64,000 nucleotides of DNA from Trichocoleus sp. FACHB-46. Its GTDB lineage: Bacteria > Cyanobacteriota > Cyanobacteriia > FACHB-46. Of the stretch, positions 18,827 through 27,787 are shown in pieces; the stretch's first letter is position 1, and every line of letters starts with the position of its first letter. The position numbers and the translations under genes were made by a program. The notes beneath the pieces were generated by a model. That model was not told the DNA's origin and searched no databases. It saw only the letters and a list, made by a program, of their open reading frames with translations. Location: contig NZ_JACJOD010000006.1 in NCBI RefSeq assembly GCF_014695385.1, positions 124,001-188,000 on the forward strand, in the 5' to 3' direction.

Positions 18827-19396
18827 TCAGTCAGTGGCTTGAGGCTGGGCTGGGGGTGCAGTAATCAGAGCCACTTCAATCTGACGCTCTACTGGTTGGG
18901 TTAGTTGGACTCGAATGCCAGGACCAAAAAACCCTTCTATTTTTGCTTGCTTCTGCTGCCAAGTTTCCAAGGAAATGAGCGGAGAATTGAACTCCAAAAT
19001 CAAGGCATAAGCAGCATCAATTTGGGTTTCGCGAATGCCGATCAGCTCAGGACGCTCCTCATTGGTAGGGCTTAACCCTAGGTGGCTCAGCGAAGAGTCT
19101 AAATGAGCAGATTGGCCGTACCGATAGCGAGTCACATCTTTACGAATCTGATTCTGGGTTGTGGTGGCTTGCTGATCCCGTAGCTCAGCGATCGCTGGTG
19201 GTGTGGGTTGTGTATAAGGAACTGGCTTGAGTTCTGAAGCTATCAGCGCCAACCCTCCTAGAAGTAGCGGAATGCCATAGAAGAATCCCACAAGATTTAA
19301 GGTGGCGTTACTAGAAAAGTAAGCTACAAAACCGATTAAGGTTAGAGCCCCACCTACTCCTAATCCCAGCGTTCCTAGAGAAGTTTGACGTAACAT
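18827..19396 (-). CDS. DUF2854 membrane protein
   Basis: A 189-residue protein with two N-terminal helices (about 10-28, GLGVGGALTLIGFVAYF; 34-53, LVGFFYGIPLLLGGLALIA), then a soluble domain containing GLSPTNEERPELIGI and a C-terminal beta-rich part. This matches DUF2854, which is found in cyanobacteria and plant chloroplasts and is of unknown function. It is convergent with crr7, 22 bases apart. Confidence 0.85.
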   Translation of the reverse strand: MLRQTSLGTLGLGVGGALTLIGFVAYFSSNATLNLVGFFYGIPLLLGGLALIASELKPVPYTQPTPPAIAELRDQQATTTQNQIRKDVTRYRYGQSAHLDSSLSHLGLSPTNEERPELIGIRETQIDAAYALILEFNSPLISLETWQQKQAKIEGFFGPGIRVQLTQPVERQIEVALITAPPAQPQATD

Positions 19397-19751
19397 ATTT
19401 GTTAATGAGATGAATTAAGCGGTGTGCAAAGTTAACCTTTATATCATTACCTTTACAGGAAGTTTGGTGGACCTAAGCTCCGACAATTTTTCTCTGAAGC
19501 CTAAAGTTTCTTGCCAAAAAGCAGAGCTAGAGGCCAGAAATCAGAGCTAGAAGATTGTGGTTAGCAAAGTGAGCGTTCATGAATAGCGAGATATGCTGGA
19601 GGTGCCGAGGCGCGATCGCCCACTTCAGCGGGAGGTACTCTGGGGAGGCTTGGCCATCTAACTCATCTTTATGGTTCATCTAGATAGTATGAGTGCCACT
19701 CTCAGCGAATGTGATTCAGTCCCTTTTTACGGTCTTCAGTAGGTCCGAGCC
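19397..19751. other. Intergenic, no gene seen
   Basis: The spacer upstream of two divergent small genes contains a GC-rich patch at about 19595-19660. I see no tRNA or clear stem-loop RNA. A 34-codon frame at 19579 is not convincing. Confidence 0.4.
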
Positions 19752-20009
19752 ATGATCAAAGACGAAAAGCAGCCATCCGCAACCAAAGGTAAATTATTAG
19801 AGCAGATTGATTCTCTCAAGCGAGAAGATGAAACGCTCTACAACATCTTGGCCGTGGATGTTTGGGCACTGGCTAAAACTATGGATGAGTTCCAGCCAGG
19901 CTTTTGGGCCGCTTTTATGAAAAACCGCGAGAAGGCACTCAAGCGCTTCATCACTGAAGTAATGCGGACTAAGACAAGTGATAGCAAGCGACCACCTTTT
20001 CTGCACTAG
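19752..20009 (+). CDS. Small conserved hypothetical protein
   Basis: An 85-residue soluble protein, charged and helical (LLEQIDSLKREDETLYNILA, then MDEFQPGFWAAFMKNREKAL). No domain is recognised. A minus-strand frame covers the same bases, but the plus-strand composition (Lys/Glu-rich with spaced aromatics) looks like the real product. Confidence 0.6.
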   Translation: MIKDEKQPSATKGKLLEQIDSLKREDETLYNILAVDVWALAKTMDEFQPGFWAAFMKNREKALKRFITEVMRTKTSDSKRPPFLH

Positions 20010-20203
20010 TTCTGCGCTCGTCTATCCTGAGACTGAGGCATGTCTATATTAATTAGTGTTACCAATTCAAGGTAAATCACAGGCTAAATCCCAGTGACTT
20101 GCAGCTCTTAACCTGGGCTAGGTCATAAGAATAGAGTTGAGCCCGTGACTAGGGCCGAAGATGGTTTATCTTACTTAATAGAAGTAAATATAAAGATACA
20201 AAA

Positions 20204-20386
20204 ATGAACGCCGAAACCATTAAAGAGCGGATTACGCTGATTAAAAGCAAGCGGGAAACTTTACTAAGATTACTAGAACAGCCTGATTTAGGAACTCTGA
20301 GAATTGATGTGAATCAGGCCTTAGAAGAGATGGATGATTTGATTGACGAATTTCAACGAACCTTCCCAGAAGCAGGAAATCTCTAA
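20204..20386 (+). CDS. Small helical hypothetical protein
   Basis: A 60-residue acidic, all-helical protein (MNAETIKERITLIKSKRETL, then VNQALEEMDDLIDEFQRTF) that could form a short coiled coil. No Shine-Dalgarno is present. The following inverted repeat at 20408 would serve as its transcript end. The function is unknown. Confidence 0.5.
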   Translation: MNAETIKERITLIKSKRETLLRLLEQPDLGTLRIDVNQALEEMDDLIDEFQRTFPEAGNL

Positions 20387-20407
20387 ACTTCCATCGCCTT
20401 AACCCCT

Positions 20408-20434
20408 TGCCTGGAACGACTTATCTTCCAGGCA
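20408..20434. terminator. Stem-loop between convergent genes
   Basis: TGCCTGGAA and TTCCAGGCA form a perfect 9-bp stem with a 9-base loop, between the ends of the 60-residue gene and the response regulator gene. No U-tract follows on either strand. Confidence 0.5.
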
Positions 20435-20451
20435 GTAAAGGTTGTGGATGC

Positions 20452-20856
20452 TTAGGCACTCGCATTCTTAGCTGCTTGCCCTAGTTCTTTCACCAAAGCT
20501 ACAAGTTCATGAGTCGCAACGTCTTTCTTGCAGAAAGCGTCAATTTTGGCTGTTTGAATCATCACCTCTGTTTGAGGATCGTCTACTGATGAGTAAGCGA
20601 TGATGCGAATATTGGGAGCAAAGCTTTTAATCTGGGTGGATGCGCTTAAACCATCCAAAACTGGCATTTGTAAATCAATAATAATTACATCAGGGTGCTG
20701 ATGCTTAACCAGCTCAACTGCTTCTTGACCATTACTCGCTAGACCAACCAGTTCAATGTTGGATTGGTTCTGTAAAGCCAGCTTGAGGCTGAGTCGAGTC
20801 AACTCATGATCATCGACAACAAGGACACGGAGGGCAGAGCGCATACAGGATAACAT
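20452..20856 (-). CDS. Single-domain response regulator
   Basis: A 134-residue stand-alone receiver. VLVVDDHELTRLS holds the acidic pair, DVIIIDLQMPVLDG holds the phospho-acceptor Asp, and CKKD holds the conserved Lys. There is no output domain, so it should act through protein contact or a phosphorelay. It resembles the receiver of NarL/LuxR-type regulators. ATG at 20856 or at 20844 (four codons in) could be the start; neither has a good Shine-Dalgarno. No cognate kinase is adjacent. Confidence 0.88.
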   Translation of the reverse strand: MLSCMRSALRVLVVDDHELTRLSLKLALQNQSNIELVGLASNGQEAVELVKHQHPDVIIIDLQMPVLDGLSASTQIKSFAPNIRIIAYSSVDDPQTEVMIQTAKIDAFCKKDVATHELVALVKELGQAAKNASA

Positions 20857-21118
20857 GACTACTCAGTCAAGTAAGAGACATTTCAGATTTAGACAATTTT
20901 AGTCTAGTAGTAGGCACTACTGAAATCCCTCTACCGTTGGGGCGAATCGCAAGAAGGAATTTATGGCTAGCGGGTGACTGCCAAAATCACGGTGGTTTAG
21001 GTGGGATTTTATACCTTGAAAACTATTTTTGATGGTCTTGATAGTTATCTCATGTTTAGCAGCTTAAGCATTGAGTTATACAGGTAAGGTGACGTTCCTA
21101 AGCCGCTTCTTAAGTTGC

Positions 21119-23278
21119 TTAAGTTGTTGAGCTGGCTGCCATCTCCATGAGAATTTTTTGCGAGCTGAGTTCTGGACAGTCCGCTGCGGGGCGACGTTGA
21201 ATGTAGCGGCCATTTGGTTGTAGTTCCCAGGCATGGCGGTTGTCGGAGAGCATGGTTCCCAAGATTTCTTGTAAGTCTTTTTTCAGGTCTGGGTCTTCAA
21301 TGGATACGACTGCCTCTACACGGCGGTCTAGGTTGCGTGGCATCCAGTCGGCACTGCCAATAAAGACTTCATCCTCCCCTCCGTTGTGGAAGTAAAAGAT
21401 ACGGGAGTGCTCTAGGAAACGGCCTACGATACTAACAACACGGATGTTGTCGCTGACACCTTTGATGCCAGGTCTGAGGCAACAGATGCCACGAATGATG
21501 AGGTCAATTTGGACCCCTGCTTGAGAAGCTTCGTATAAAGCCACCATAATTCGCTTGTCTACCAAAGCGTTCATTTTGGCGACGATGCGACTAGGCAAGC
21601 CGTTTTTGCAGTTTTCAATTTCTCGGTAGATCAAGCTCAACATGCGATCGCGCAAGTTAACTGGAGCGACTAACAACTTGCGATAGGACTGTTGGCGGGA
21701 ATAGCCCGTTAGATAATTGAACAGATCGGTTAAATCAGCCCCCAACTCATCACGACAGCTCAACAAACCAATATCGGTATAGATCCGCGCTGTTTTGGGG
21801 TTGTAATTTCCGGTGCCAATGTGGACGTAGCGACGAATGCGGTTCTCTTCCCGGCGCACTACCAAGGCAATTTTGGTATGGGTCTTCAGTCCTACTAGGC
21901 CATAAACCACATGCACGCCCACTTTTTCCAGCTTGCGGGCCCAGTTGATATTGTTTTCTTCGTCAAAGCGAGCTTTGAGTTCTACTAAAACAGCTACTTG
22001 CTTGCCATTCTCAGCAGCAGCAATCAGGGCGTTGAGAATGGGCGAGTCGCCAGAGGTGCGGTAGAGCGTCATTTTGATCGCTAGCACGTCTGGATCATGG
22101 GCGGCATGGGTAATGAAGCGCTGCACCGTCCCCGAAAACGATTGGTACGGGTGATGCACCATCAAGTCTTGCTTCCGAATCAAGCTGAAGAAATCTTCCC
22201 CATCTTCTCCTTCTGGGCCATTGCGATCGCTCGTAGGTTGACTCAAGCGCCGCAAACGAGCTGGGACAACGGGAGACCAAGGAGCATCTTTAAGATCTGG
22301 CCGTGGCAAGGCCAAAAAGGACATCAGATCGCTCAGTCCCAGCATGCCTTCCACTTCGTAGACATCGCTTTCCTCGAGCGACATCTCCTGAATCAACATT
22401 TCTCGTACTGCTGGGGGAGTGGAAGATTGAATCTCCAAACGCACCACGGAACCGCCAAACCGCCGCTTCCGTAACTCCTGCTCGATCGCAAGCATCAAAT
22501 CATCGGCTTCATCTTCTTCCAGTTCGAGGTCGGCATTGCGGGTAATCCGGAAGGGATAGTACTCTTGGATGTTCATGCCTGGAAACAAAGACTCCAGGTT
22601 ATGAGCCACCACTTGCTCCAGCGGCACTCCTGTCCAAGCTCCGCCTTGGCCCTTGTGCTGTAGCTGTAAGTTTTCCGGTAACTGCAAGAAGCGGGGTAGC
22701 ACTTTAGGAACTTTGACGCGGGCGAAAAATTCTTCCTCCGTCTCTGGATCTTGAATCACCACCGCCAAGTTGAGGCTGAGATTGGAAATGTAGGGGAAGG
22801 GATGGCTCGGATCAACCGCCAGAGGCGTGAGCACTGGAAAAATCTGCTCTTCAAAGTAGCGCTGCAAATAAACCCGCTGCTCTTGGTTTAAGTCCATGTA
22901 GTCGAGCAGATAAATGCCTTGGTTGGCGAGTTGGGGCCGCAAGGCTTGCTCAAAATGCCGATGCTGCTTGATCACCATAGGTCGCAGGCGATCGCAGATG
23001 GCATCGAGTTGCTCTTGAGGATTGCGCCCCTCTGAGGTGAGCTGGCTGACCTTCGCTTCTACCTGCTGCTTCAGGGCCGATACCCGCACCATAAAGTACT
23101 CATCCAAGTTAGAGCTAAAAATGCCCATAAACTTGAGGCGCTCTATCAAAGGAGTACGAGGGTCAAAGGCTTCATGCAAGACCCGGTTATTAAACTCCAG
23201 CCAGCTCATCTCGCGGCTGAAATAATACTGGGAGTCAGTGAGGCTGGGCTCAGCAATGATCTTTTTAGTTTTCGGCAT
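21119..23278 (-). CDS. ppk1: Polyphosphate kinase 1
   Basis: A 719-residue enzyme that reversibly makes polyphosphate from ATP. In order: the N domain YFSREMSWLEFNNRVLHEA; the head domain; the first catalytic domain with KMTLYRTSGDSPI and the autophosphorylated His in LKTHTKIALVVRR; VHIGTGNYNPKTARIYTD; and the second catalytic domain FYFHNGGEDEVFIGSADWM with NLDRRVE. The length is normal. A 68-residue gene lies 66 bases upstream on the same strand and may be co-transcribed. Confidence 0.97.
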   Translation of the reverse strand: MPKTKKIIAEPSLTDSQYYFSREMSWLEFNNRVLHEAFDPRTPLIERLKFMGIFSSNLDEYFMVRVSALKQQVEAKVSQLTSEGRNPQEQLDAICDRLRPMVIKQHRHFEQALRPQLANQGIYLLDYMDLNQEQRVYLQRYFEEQIFPVLTPLAVDPSHPFPYISNLSLNLAVVIQDPETEEEFFARVKVPKVLPRFLQLPENLQLQHKGQGGAWTGVPLEQVVAHNLESLFPGMNIQEYYPFRITRNADLELEEDEADDLMLAIEQELRKRRFGGSVVRLEIQSSTPPAVREMLIQEMSLEESDVYEVEGMLGLSDLMSFLALPRPDLKDAPWSPVVPARLRRLSQPTSDRNGPEGEDGEDFFSLIRKQDLMVHHPYQSFSGTVQRFITHAAHDPDVLAIKMTLYRTSGDSPILNALIAAAENGKQVAVLVELKARFDEENNINWARKLEKVGVHVVYGLVGLKTHTKIALVVRREENRIRRYVHIGTGNYNPKTARIYTDIGLLSCRDELGADLTDLFNYLTGYSRQQSYRKLLVAPVNLRDRMLSLIYREIENCKNGLPSRIVAKMNALVDKRIMVALYEASQAGVQIDLIIRGICCLRPGIKGVSDNIRVVSIVGRFLEHSRIFYFHNGGEDEVFIGSADWMPRNLDRRVEAVVSIEDPDLKKDLQEILGTMLSDNRHAWELQPNGRYIQRRPAADCPELSSQKILMEMAASSTT

Positions 23279-23344
23279 GGTTCTGAGGCAATCACGGCAG
23301 CGTTATCTGGACAGCAGGAGTAGCAGCGTCACAAGCCAGCTCGC

Positions 23345-23551
23345 TTAAAACACTTGGTCTTCCATCCCTATCCACCATTCTCCTAAATTCATTAGAGATT
23401 GGTGGATGTCAGCTAGCTCATTAGCATATTCATCTGCGGGTATGCTGTCTCGCCGCTCTTGCAGTTTTTGCAAGCGTAATTGCAGCAGTAGCCAAGGCTT
23501 GGCCATACCATTGGTGGCCTCAATATACTGAGCGATCTCGTTGCTATTCAT
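23345..23551 (-). CDS. Small conserved protein upstream of ppk1
   Basis: A 68-residue helical protein (MNSNEIAQYIEATNGMAKPW, RLQKLQERRDSI) ending LGEWWIGMEDQVF. No domain is recognised. The position immediately before ppk1 on the same strand makes a functional link possible, but this is inference. Confidence 0.6.
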   Translation of the reverse strand: MNSNEIAQYIEATNGMAKPWLLLQLRLQKLQERRDSIPADEYANELADIHQSLMNLGEWWIGMEDQVF

Positions 23552-23619
23552 TGCTAAATTTATAATTAATTTTCTTAAGCTATTTCATTGTAAGGATTGA
23601 TGCTGCTGAAACACGGCCA

Positions 23620-23655
23620 AACAGAAAACAGCCACGAAATAAAACGTGACTGTTT
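23620..23655 (-). terminator. Terminator of sodB
   Basis: On the minus strand AAACAG-T-CACG and CGTG-G-CTGTTT pair around an 8-base T-rich loop, followed by TCTGTTT. It lies about 75 bases after the sodB stop. Confidence 0.6.
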
Positions 23656-23730
23656 GAGTGTGGTTGCAGGTGATTTAGCTCAGCTCAGGACTGAGAAAAC
23701 TGTCAACTGCTGCGATTGAGAGCAAGTGGT

Positions 23731-24333
23731 TTAAGCCGCTGCTGCCAAGTTTTGAGAAACGAAGTCCCAGTTCACGACATTCTCTAAGAAGGCTTGAATG
23801 AAGTCAGGACGACGGTTTTGGTAGTCGAGGTAGTAGGCGTGCTCCCAAACATCCAAGGTTAAGAGGGGAGTTTGGCCGTGAGCGAGCGGGTTTTCAGCAT
23901 TGGGGGTCTTGGTGACCTTGAGGGTGCCGTTATCAAGCGCCAACCAAGCCCAACCGCTACCAAACTGAGTTGTGGCTGCGTTCTTGAACTCTTCAACGAA
24001 CTTATCGAAGCTGCCAAAGTCAGCATTGATTTTGTCCGATAGAGCACCGCTGGGAGAACCACCACCGCTGGGCTTCAGGCTGTGCCAAAAGAAGGTGTGG
24101 TTCCAGACTTGAGCCGCGTTGTTAAATACACCGACTTTATCTGGGTTTTTGAAGGTGGCCTGGATCACTTCTTCGAGAGATTTATCCGCCAACTCAGTGT
24201 CTTGGGTGAACTTGTTCAGGTTAGCCACGTAACCTGCGTGGTGCTTGTCGTGGTGGAACTCTAGGGTGCGTGCTGAGATATAAGGTTCTAGCGCGTTGTA
24301 GTCGTAAGGTAAAGGGGGAAGTTCAAAGGCCAT
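23731..24333 (-). CDS. sodB: Iron superoxide dismutase
   Basis: A 200-residue cytosolic enzyme that dismutates superoxide to peroxide and oxygen. The metal ligands are H27, H79, D161 and H165 (DVWEHAYY). The active-site Gln is Q75 in [11 protein letters not shown], the position that marks the Fe-dependent rather than Mn-dependent class. There is no signal peptide. The leader carries a Shine-Dalgarno GGAGAGGA whose sequence up to the ATG is complementary to the small RNA at 26299-26367, so translation is probably shut off in iron starvation. Confidence 0.97.
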   Translation of the reverse strand: MAFELPPLPYDYNALEPYISARTLEFHHDKHHAGYVANLNKFTQDTELADKSLEEVIQATFKNPDKVGVFNNAAQVWNHTFFWHSLKPSGGGSPSGALSDKINADFGSFDKFVEEFKNAATTQFGSGWAWLALDNGTLKVTKTPNAENPLAHGQTPLLTLDVWEHAYYLDYQNRRPDFIQAFLENVVNWDFVSQNLAAAA

Positions 24334-24349
24334 GTGTTCAATCCTCTCC
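24334..24349 (-). promoter_or_regulatory. Predicted IsaR1 binding site over the sodB ribosome-binding site
   Basis: The mRNA reads GGAGAGGAUUGAACAC just before AUG. GAACAC pairs with GUGUUC and GGAGAGGA with UCCUCUCU of the predicted sRNA: 13 Watson-Crick pairs plus one G-U, with a 2-base bulge in the mRNA. It covers the Shine-Dalgarno completely. Confidence 0.75.
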
Positions 24350-24408
24350 GAATGGCTGGTGGAGCGATCGCGGGTAGCAAGCCCAGTTCAATCGGCGATC
24401 GCTTCTGT

Positions 24409-24431
24409 CCAATGCTGCATGACAGCACTGG
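24409..24431 (-). promoter_or_regulatory. Stem-loop in the sodB leader
   Basis: CCAGTGCTG-TCATG-CAGCATTGG forms a 9-bp stem with one G-T pair. A TATAAA at 24457-24462 could be the -10 box, which would give a leader of about 120 bases that includes this hairpin. Confidence 0.4.
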
Positions 24432-24537
24432 TAGAGACAGCAATTTACGATAGGATTTTATATCAAAAGTCCGGTGAGAGCTAGAGCAAACCTGGAATCC
24501 TAATCATTTAGCCTATTTCAAAGCTTTATTCAGGGCG

Positions 24538-26085
24538 TTAAAGTTTTAAGTCGACGGCAATTCGATGGGCACAGGCAAAGCCAGAGAAAGCGACCGCATT
24601 GAGTCCTTGCCCCGGAAAAGTGCTGTCTCCCGCGCAGTACAGCCCTGGCACCGTAGTACGATTGAAGGGCATACCCAACAGTCCCAACAATTTGCGCTTA
24701 GGGATAGGGCCATAGGTGCCGTCTTGCCGCCCTAGGAAGCGACGATGAGTCCGAGGGGTGCCCACTTCTTGATAGTCCAGTGCTTGCTCTAACCCAGGAA
24801 AAATCTTCTCTAATCTTTGTATTAAAGTTGCTGCGGCTGCTTCTTTTTTTTCTTCGTAGTCACTGGGGGATAATCCTTGCCATTCCTCCAGGTAACTAGG
24901 GGTAAAGGTATGGATGATGTGATGACCTGGCGGCGCTAAGTCAGGGTCGAGCAAAGTTGGGATCGAGACAAAAATCGTACTTTGAGACTGCTCCATCCGC
25001 TGCCAGTCTTCCAATAGAATGTGATGGCATTCCGTACCAGTCGGCAAGGCTTCGGCTTTCACGCCTAAATGCAAGCTAAGGAAACTGGGAGATTTTTGAT
25101 AGCGTTGTTGCCACTTCTTCTCAGCAATGGGCATTTTATCGGTCGGCAGCAAATGCTCGAATGTATCCCAGCGGGTGGCATTAGAGACGATTCGCTTGGC
25201 TCGATAAACCTTGCCAGAAGCGAGTTCTACTCCGACTGCTCGGCCATTCTCCATCAAGATCTGCTTGACTCTGGCTTTATACTGAATCTGACTTCCCGCT
25301 TTCTCTAAACCTTCGACCAATTTTTGAGCAATTTGACCGACACCGCCTTTGGGGTAGTTGATGCCGCCATAGTGGCGATCGCTAAACACCATCCCCGCAT
25401 TGATCATCGGAGTTTTATCAGCCGGAACCACAGACCAGCAGTAGCACTCCATGTCGATAAATTTCAGCAGTGCCGGATCTTTGATGTAGCGGCGGGCAAT
25501 ATCTCCGACATTTTGAGGCAAATACTGGACCAATCCCAAACAAGCCAAGGGATGCTGAAAAAACACGCGCATCAAATAGCGAGGTTCTTCCAACGACAGC
25601 AAATCCATCGCATTGAGACAGTTAAAGACTTTCCAGCATTCATCGTAAAACTGCCGAATGCCCTCGCGCTCGTGGGGAAACTTGGCAATCAGTTCTTGCA
25701 AGAACTTCTCATAGTCTCGGTGAACTTTTAGATCTAACCCGTCGGGTAGGTGGTAGTGAATTTGCACTGGATCTGGAATCGTTTCCAGACTCATATCCAC
25801 CGCCTGCAAGGCTCGCGTCAGCAAATTTGTAGTGCCTTGCTGACCAAAGCCAAAAATCATCGAGGCTCCCACATCAAACCGATATCCAGCCCGCTCGAAA
25901 TAGCCAGCGCTCCCCCCAGGAATCAAGTAACGCTCTAAGACTAACACTTGAGCTCCTTTAGCCGCGAGTTGGGTCGCTGTTACTAAACCGCCAATCCCAG
26001 AGCCAATGACGATGGCATCAAATTCTGTGGACTCAGCAAAGGCACTTTGACCAGAAGCAACGGGAGATGTATTGAAAGCAGGCAT
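24538..26085 (-). CDS. crtH: Carotenoid (prolycopene) isomerase
   Basis: A 515-residue FAD enzyme of the CRTISO family that converts poly-cis lycopene to all-trans lycopene before cyclisation. [20 protein letters not shown] is the dinucleotide-binding fold, and [19 protein letters not shown] follows. [31 protein letters not shown] and the C-terminal [19 protein letters not shown] match CrtH rather than phytoene desaturases. It is associated with thylakoid membranes. The length is normal. The gene is divergent from upp, with the small RNA gene in between on its own strand. Confidence 0.93.
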   Translation of the reverse strand: MPAFNTSPVASGQSAFAESTEFDAIVIGSGIGGLVTATQLAAKGAQVLVLERYLIPGGSAGYFERAGYRFDVGASMIFGFGQQGTTNLLTRALQAVDMSLETIPDPVQIHYHLPDGLDLKVHRDYEKFLQELIAKFPHEREGIRQFYDECWKVFNCLNAMDLLSLEEPRYLMRVFFQHPLACLGLVQYLPQNVGDIARRYIKDPALLKFIDMECYCWSVVPADKTPMINAGMVFSDRHYGGINYPKGGVGQIAQKLVEGLEKAGSQIQYKARVKQILMENGRAVGVELASGKVYRAKRIVSNATRWDTFEHLLPTDKMPIAEKKWQQRYQKSPSFLSLHLGVKAEALPTGTECHHILLEDWQRMEQSQSTIFVSIPTLLDPDLAPPGHHIIHTFTPSYLEEWQGLSPSDYEEKKEAAAATLIQRLEKIFPGLEQALDYQEVGTPRTHRRFLGRQDGTYGPIPKRKLLGLLGMPFNRTTVPGLYCAGDSTFPGQGLNAVAFSGFACAHRIAVDLKL

Positions 26086-26298
26086 GACCCAAGGAGATTG
26101 CAGAACAGTGCAGGAAGCAGGTAATGAGGACTAAAACAACGAGTTGGCGATCGCACTCACCTTTGTCAGTCCACCCGCTCCTCTGTTCAGTGTATCTGAG
26201 TCTGTATATCTATACGGCGATCACCCTAATGGCAATCATGGCCGTGATCAGCAGTGATTAATCGGGGCGATCGCTAAATTGACAACGAAAATATAACC

Positions 26299-26367
26299 AA
26301 AAAAGAGGGGACCAGTCTGCTGCCGCTAACCGATCCCACCTGCCGATCCTTAGAGAGGAGAACACTT
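26299..26367 (-). ncRNA. isaR1: Iron-stress small RNA, IsaR1 candidate
   Basis: A predicted RNA of about 69 nt lies in the crtH-upp gap, where no protein gene is credible. It has a sigma70 promoter overlapped by a Fur-box-like palindrome, a 5' single-stranded GUGUUCUCCUCUCU, a short middle part, and a terminator stem whose arms GGGAUCGGU and ACUGGUCCC pair over nine positions, followed by CUCUUUUUU. In Synechocystis IsaR1 is a Fur-repressed sRNA of similar size that lowers expression of iron-using proteins, including sodB. The CU-rich 5' region here is anti-Shine-Dalgarno and matches the sodB leader. The name rests on this architecture, not on an alignment. Confidence 0.78.
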
Positions 26368-26373
26368 GAAGTT

Positions 26374-26405
26374 AATATAATCTTATTGAAAATGATTGTC
26401 AATCA
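26374..26405 (-). promoter_or_regulatory. Promoter with Fur/Zur-type box for the small RNA
   Basis: Minus-strand TTGACA (26402-26397), a 17-base spacer, then TATATT (26379-26374). Two overlapping palindromic reads cover the -35: TGAAAATGATTGTCA (26387-26401), close to the Fur/Zur consensus TGATAATNATTATCA, and TGATTG-T-CAATCA (26393-26405). Repressor binding here would block polymerase. Fur is favoured over Zur because of the IsaR1 context. Confidence 0.75.
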
Positions 26406-26564
26406 CTAATGAAAATAAGTTGCAACAAGTATGATGAATTTCCAGTGGCGATTGCATCAGAATCCGATGAAGTGCCCTTAGTGGTTCGCATCTATGCAGA
26501 GGGGAAAGGAGTATCATAGTGAACGCTTGAGACCTAGCAATTTCTACCTCTTTAACTTCTGGCT

Positions 26565-27215
26565 ATGGCTTTGCAACTGCGAGTTTATGTTCCGCCCCAT
26601 CCTTTAATTAAGCACTGGCTCGCTGTAGCCCGTGACATTTCGACTCCCCCCGCCCTCTTTCGCAGTGCCATGACCGAGTTAGGGCGCTGGTTAACCTACG
26701 AAGCCATCCGGGACTGGTTGCCTACCGTAGAAACCACGGTGGAGACTCCTCTCAGTCCTTGTGCTGCCACGTTTGTAAATCCAGAAGTACCGGTTGTGGT
26801 AGTGCCGATTTTGCGGGCAGGTTTAGCACTATTAGATGGAGCGCAAGCTCTGTTGCCCTTGGCCTCAATTTATCATTTGGGTTTTGTGCGAGATGAAACT
26901 ACCCTAGAAGCCAGTTGCTATCTCAACAAGTTGCCAGAAGTATTTCCACCCGAAACCCATGTCTTAATTAGTGAACCGATGTTGGCAACGGGTGGCACCA
27001 TTATGTCAACAATGGCAGAATTGACCCGCCGAGGAATTGATCCAGCCTTCACCCGCATTATTTCTGTAGTGACGGCTCCTCCAGCTTTACAAAAGCTGAG
27101 CACGGCTTATCCCAGCTTGACGATCTACGCGGCTGCCATTGATGAAGGGACGAATAGCCACGGCTTCATTGTGCCAGGGCTAGGAGATGCGGGCGATCGC
27201 ACCTTTGGCACTTAG
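26565..27215 (+). CDS. upp: Uracil phosphoribosyltransferase
   Basis: A 216-residue salvage enzyme making UMP from uracil and PRPP. VVVVPILRAGLALLDGAQAL is the family hallmark. ISEPMLATGGTIMSTM is the PRPP loop (DPMLATGGS in most relatives; here SEPML). DEGTNSHGFIVPGLGDAGDR closes the uracil site. The start MALQLRVYVPPHPLIKHW is typical of cyanobacterial members. Glu replaces the usual acidic Asp of the PRPP loop. Confidence 0.93.
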   Translation: MALQLRVYVPPHPLIKHWLAVARDISTPPALFRSAMTELGRWLTYEAIRDWLPTVETTVETPLSPCAATFVNPEVPVVVVPILRAGLALLDGAQALLPLASIYHLGFVRDETTLEASCYLNKLPEVFPPETHVLISEPMLATGGTIMSTMAELTRRGIDPAFTRIISVVTAPPALQKLSTAYPSLTIYAAAIDEGTNSHGFIVPGLGDAGDRTFGT

Positions 27216-27282
27216 GACTTCCCCTACTCCATGAATTCGTAGTAGTTACGCTAAGCTGAACACTAAAGCAGGACAGTACGAG

Positions 27283-27612
27283 ATGAGCAATCGAGACGGT
27301 TTCACAGGCGGCTTTATCGCAGGAGCCCTCTTTGGCGGCATTGTGGGTGGCATTCTAGGCACCCTCCTGACTTCCAATCGCTTGCAAGAGTCGCTTCCCG
27401 GTGATGACGCTTTGAGCGGTAAAGGTAAAAAACGCAATCTCAAGCCTCCCACCGAGCAGAGCATTGAAGCGTCCCGTCGTGGCTTAGAAGACAAAATTGC
27501 CCAACTTAACGAAGCCATTGATGATGTGCGCGAGCAACTCAGCACCGTAAATGGCAGACCAGAAGAACGCGAAGTGGTGGGTTGGGAAGAGCAGGCCCAA
27601 CGCGATCGCTAA
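27283..27612 (+). CDS. Gly-rich single-pass membrane protein
   Basis: A 109-residue protein. Residues 6-30 (GFTGGFIAGALFGGIVGGIL) form a glycine-zipper-like membrane segment. A basic stretch (GKGKKRNLKPP) and a coiled coil (SRRGLEDKIAQLNEAIDDVR) follow. The layout resembles YtxH-type proteins. A related short protein appears to be common in cyanobacteria. The function is unknown. It follows upp by 67 bases and could be in the same transcript. Confidence 0.75.
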   Translation: MSNRDGFTGGFIAGALFGGIVGGILGTLLTSNRLQESLPGDDALSGKGKKRNLKPPTEQSIEASRRGLEDKIAQLNEAIDDVREQLSTVNGRPEEREVVGWEEQAQRDR

Positions 27613-27787
27613 CCGAAGCGTGTCAAACCAAAAGTTTCAAATAGTTGTCCTGCCAACTCAAGCAACAAGCTGTAATACTTCCCAAGGTGTAACTTCTGCT
27701 TGACCAATCTCGAAGGCACTGATATTCGTTAAAGTAAATTCAAGCCTAGATTGCTTGTATCTCTTCTAGAAGGAAGCCAGATTATTT

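Noticed and set aside
19579-19683. 34-codon frame in a GC-rich patch
   Set aside because: No homology, ribosome-binding site or supporting signal was seen.
26409-26519. 36-codon frame starting MKISCNKYDEFPVAIA next to the Fur-like box
   Set aside because: It has no Shine-Dalgarno, its ATG sits 3 bases from the palindrome, and the promoter elements there read the other way. It was left out without homology support.
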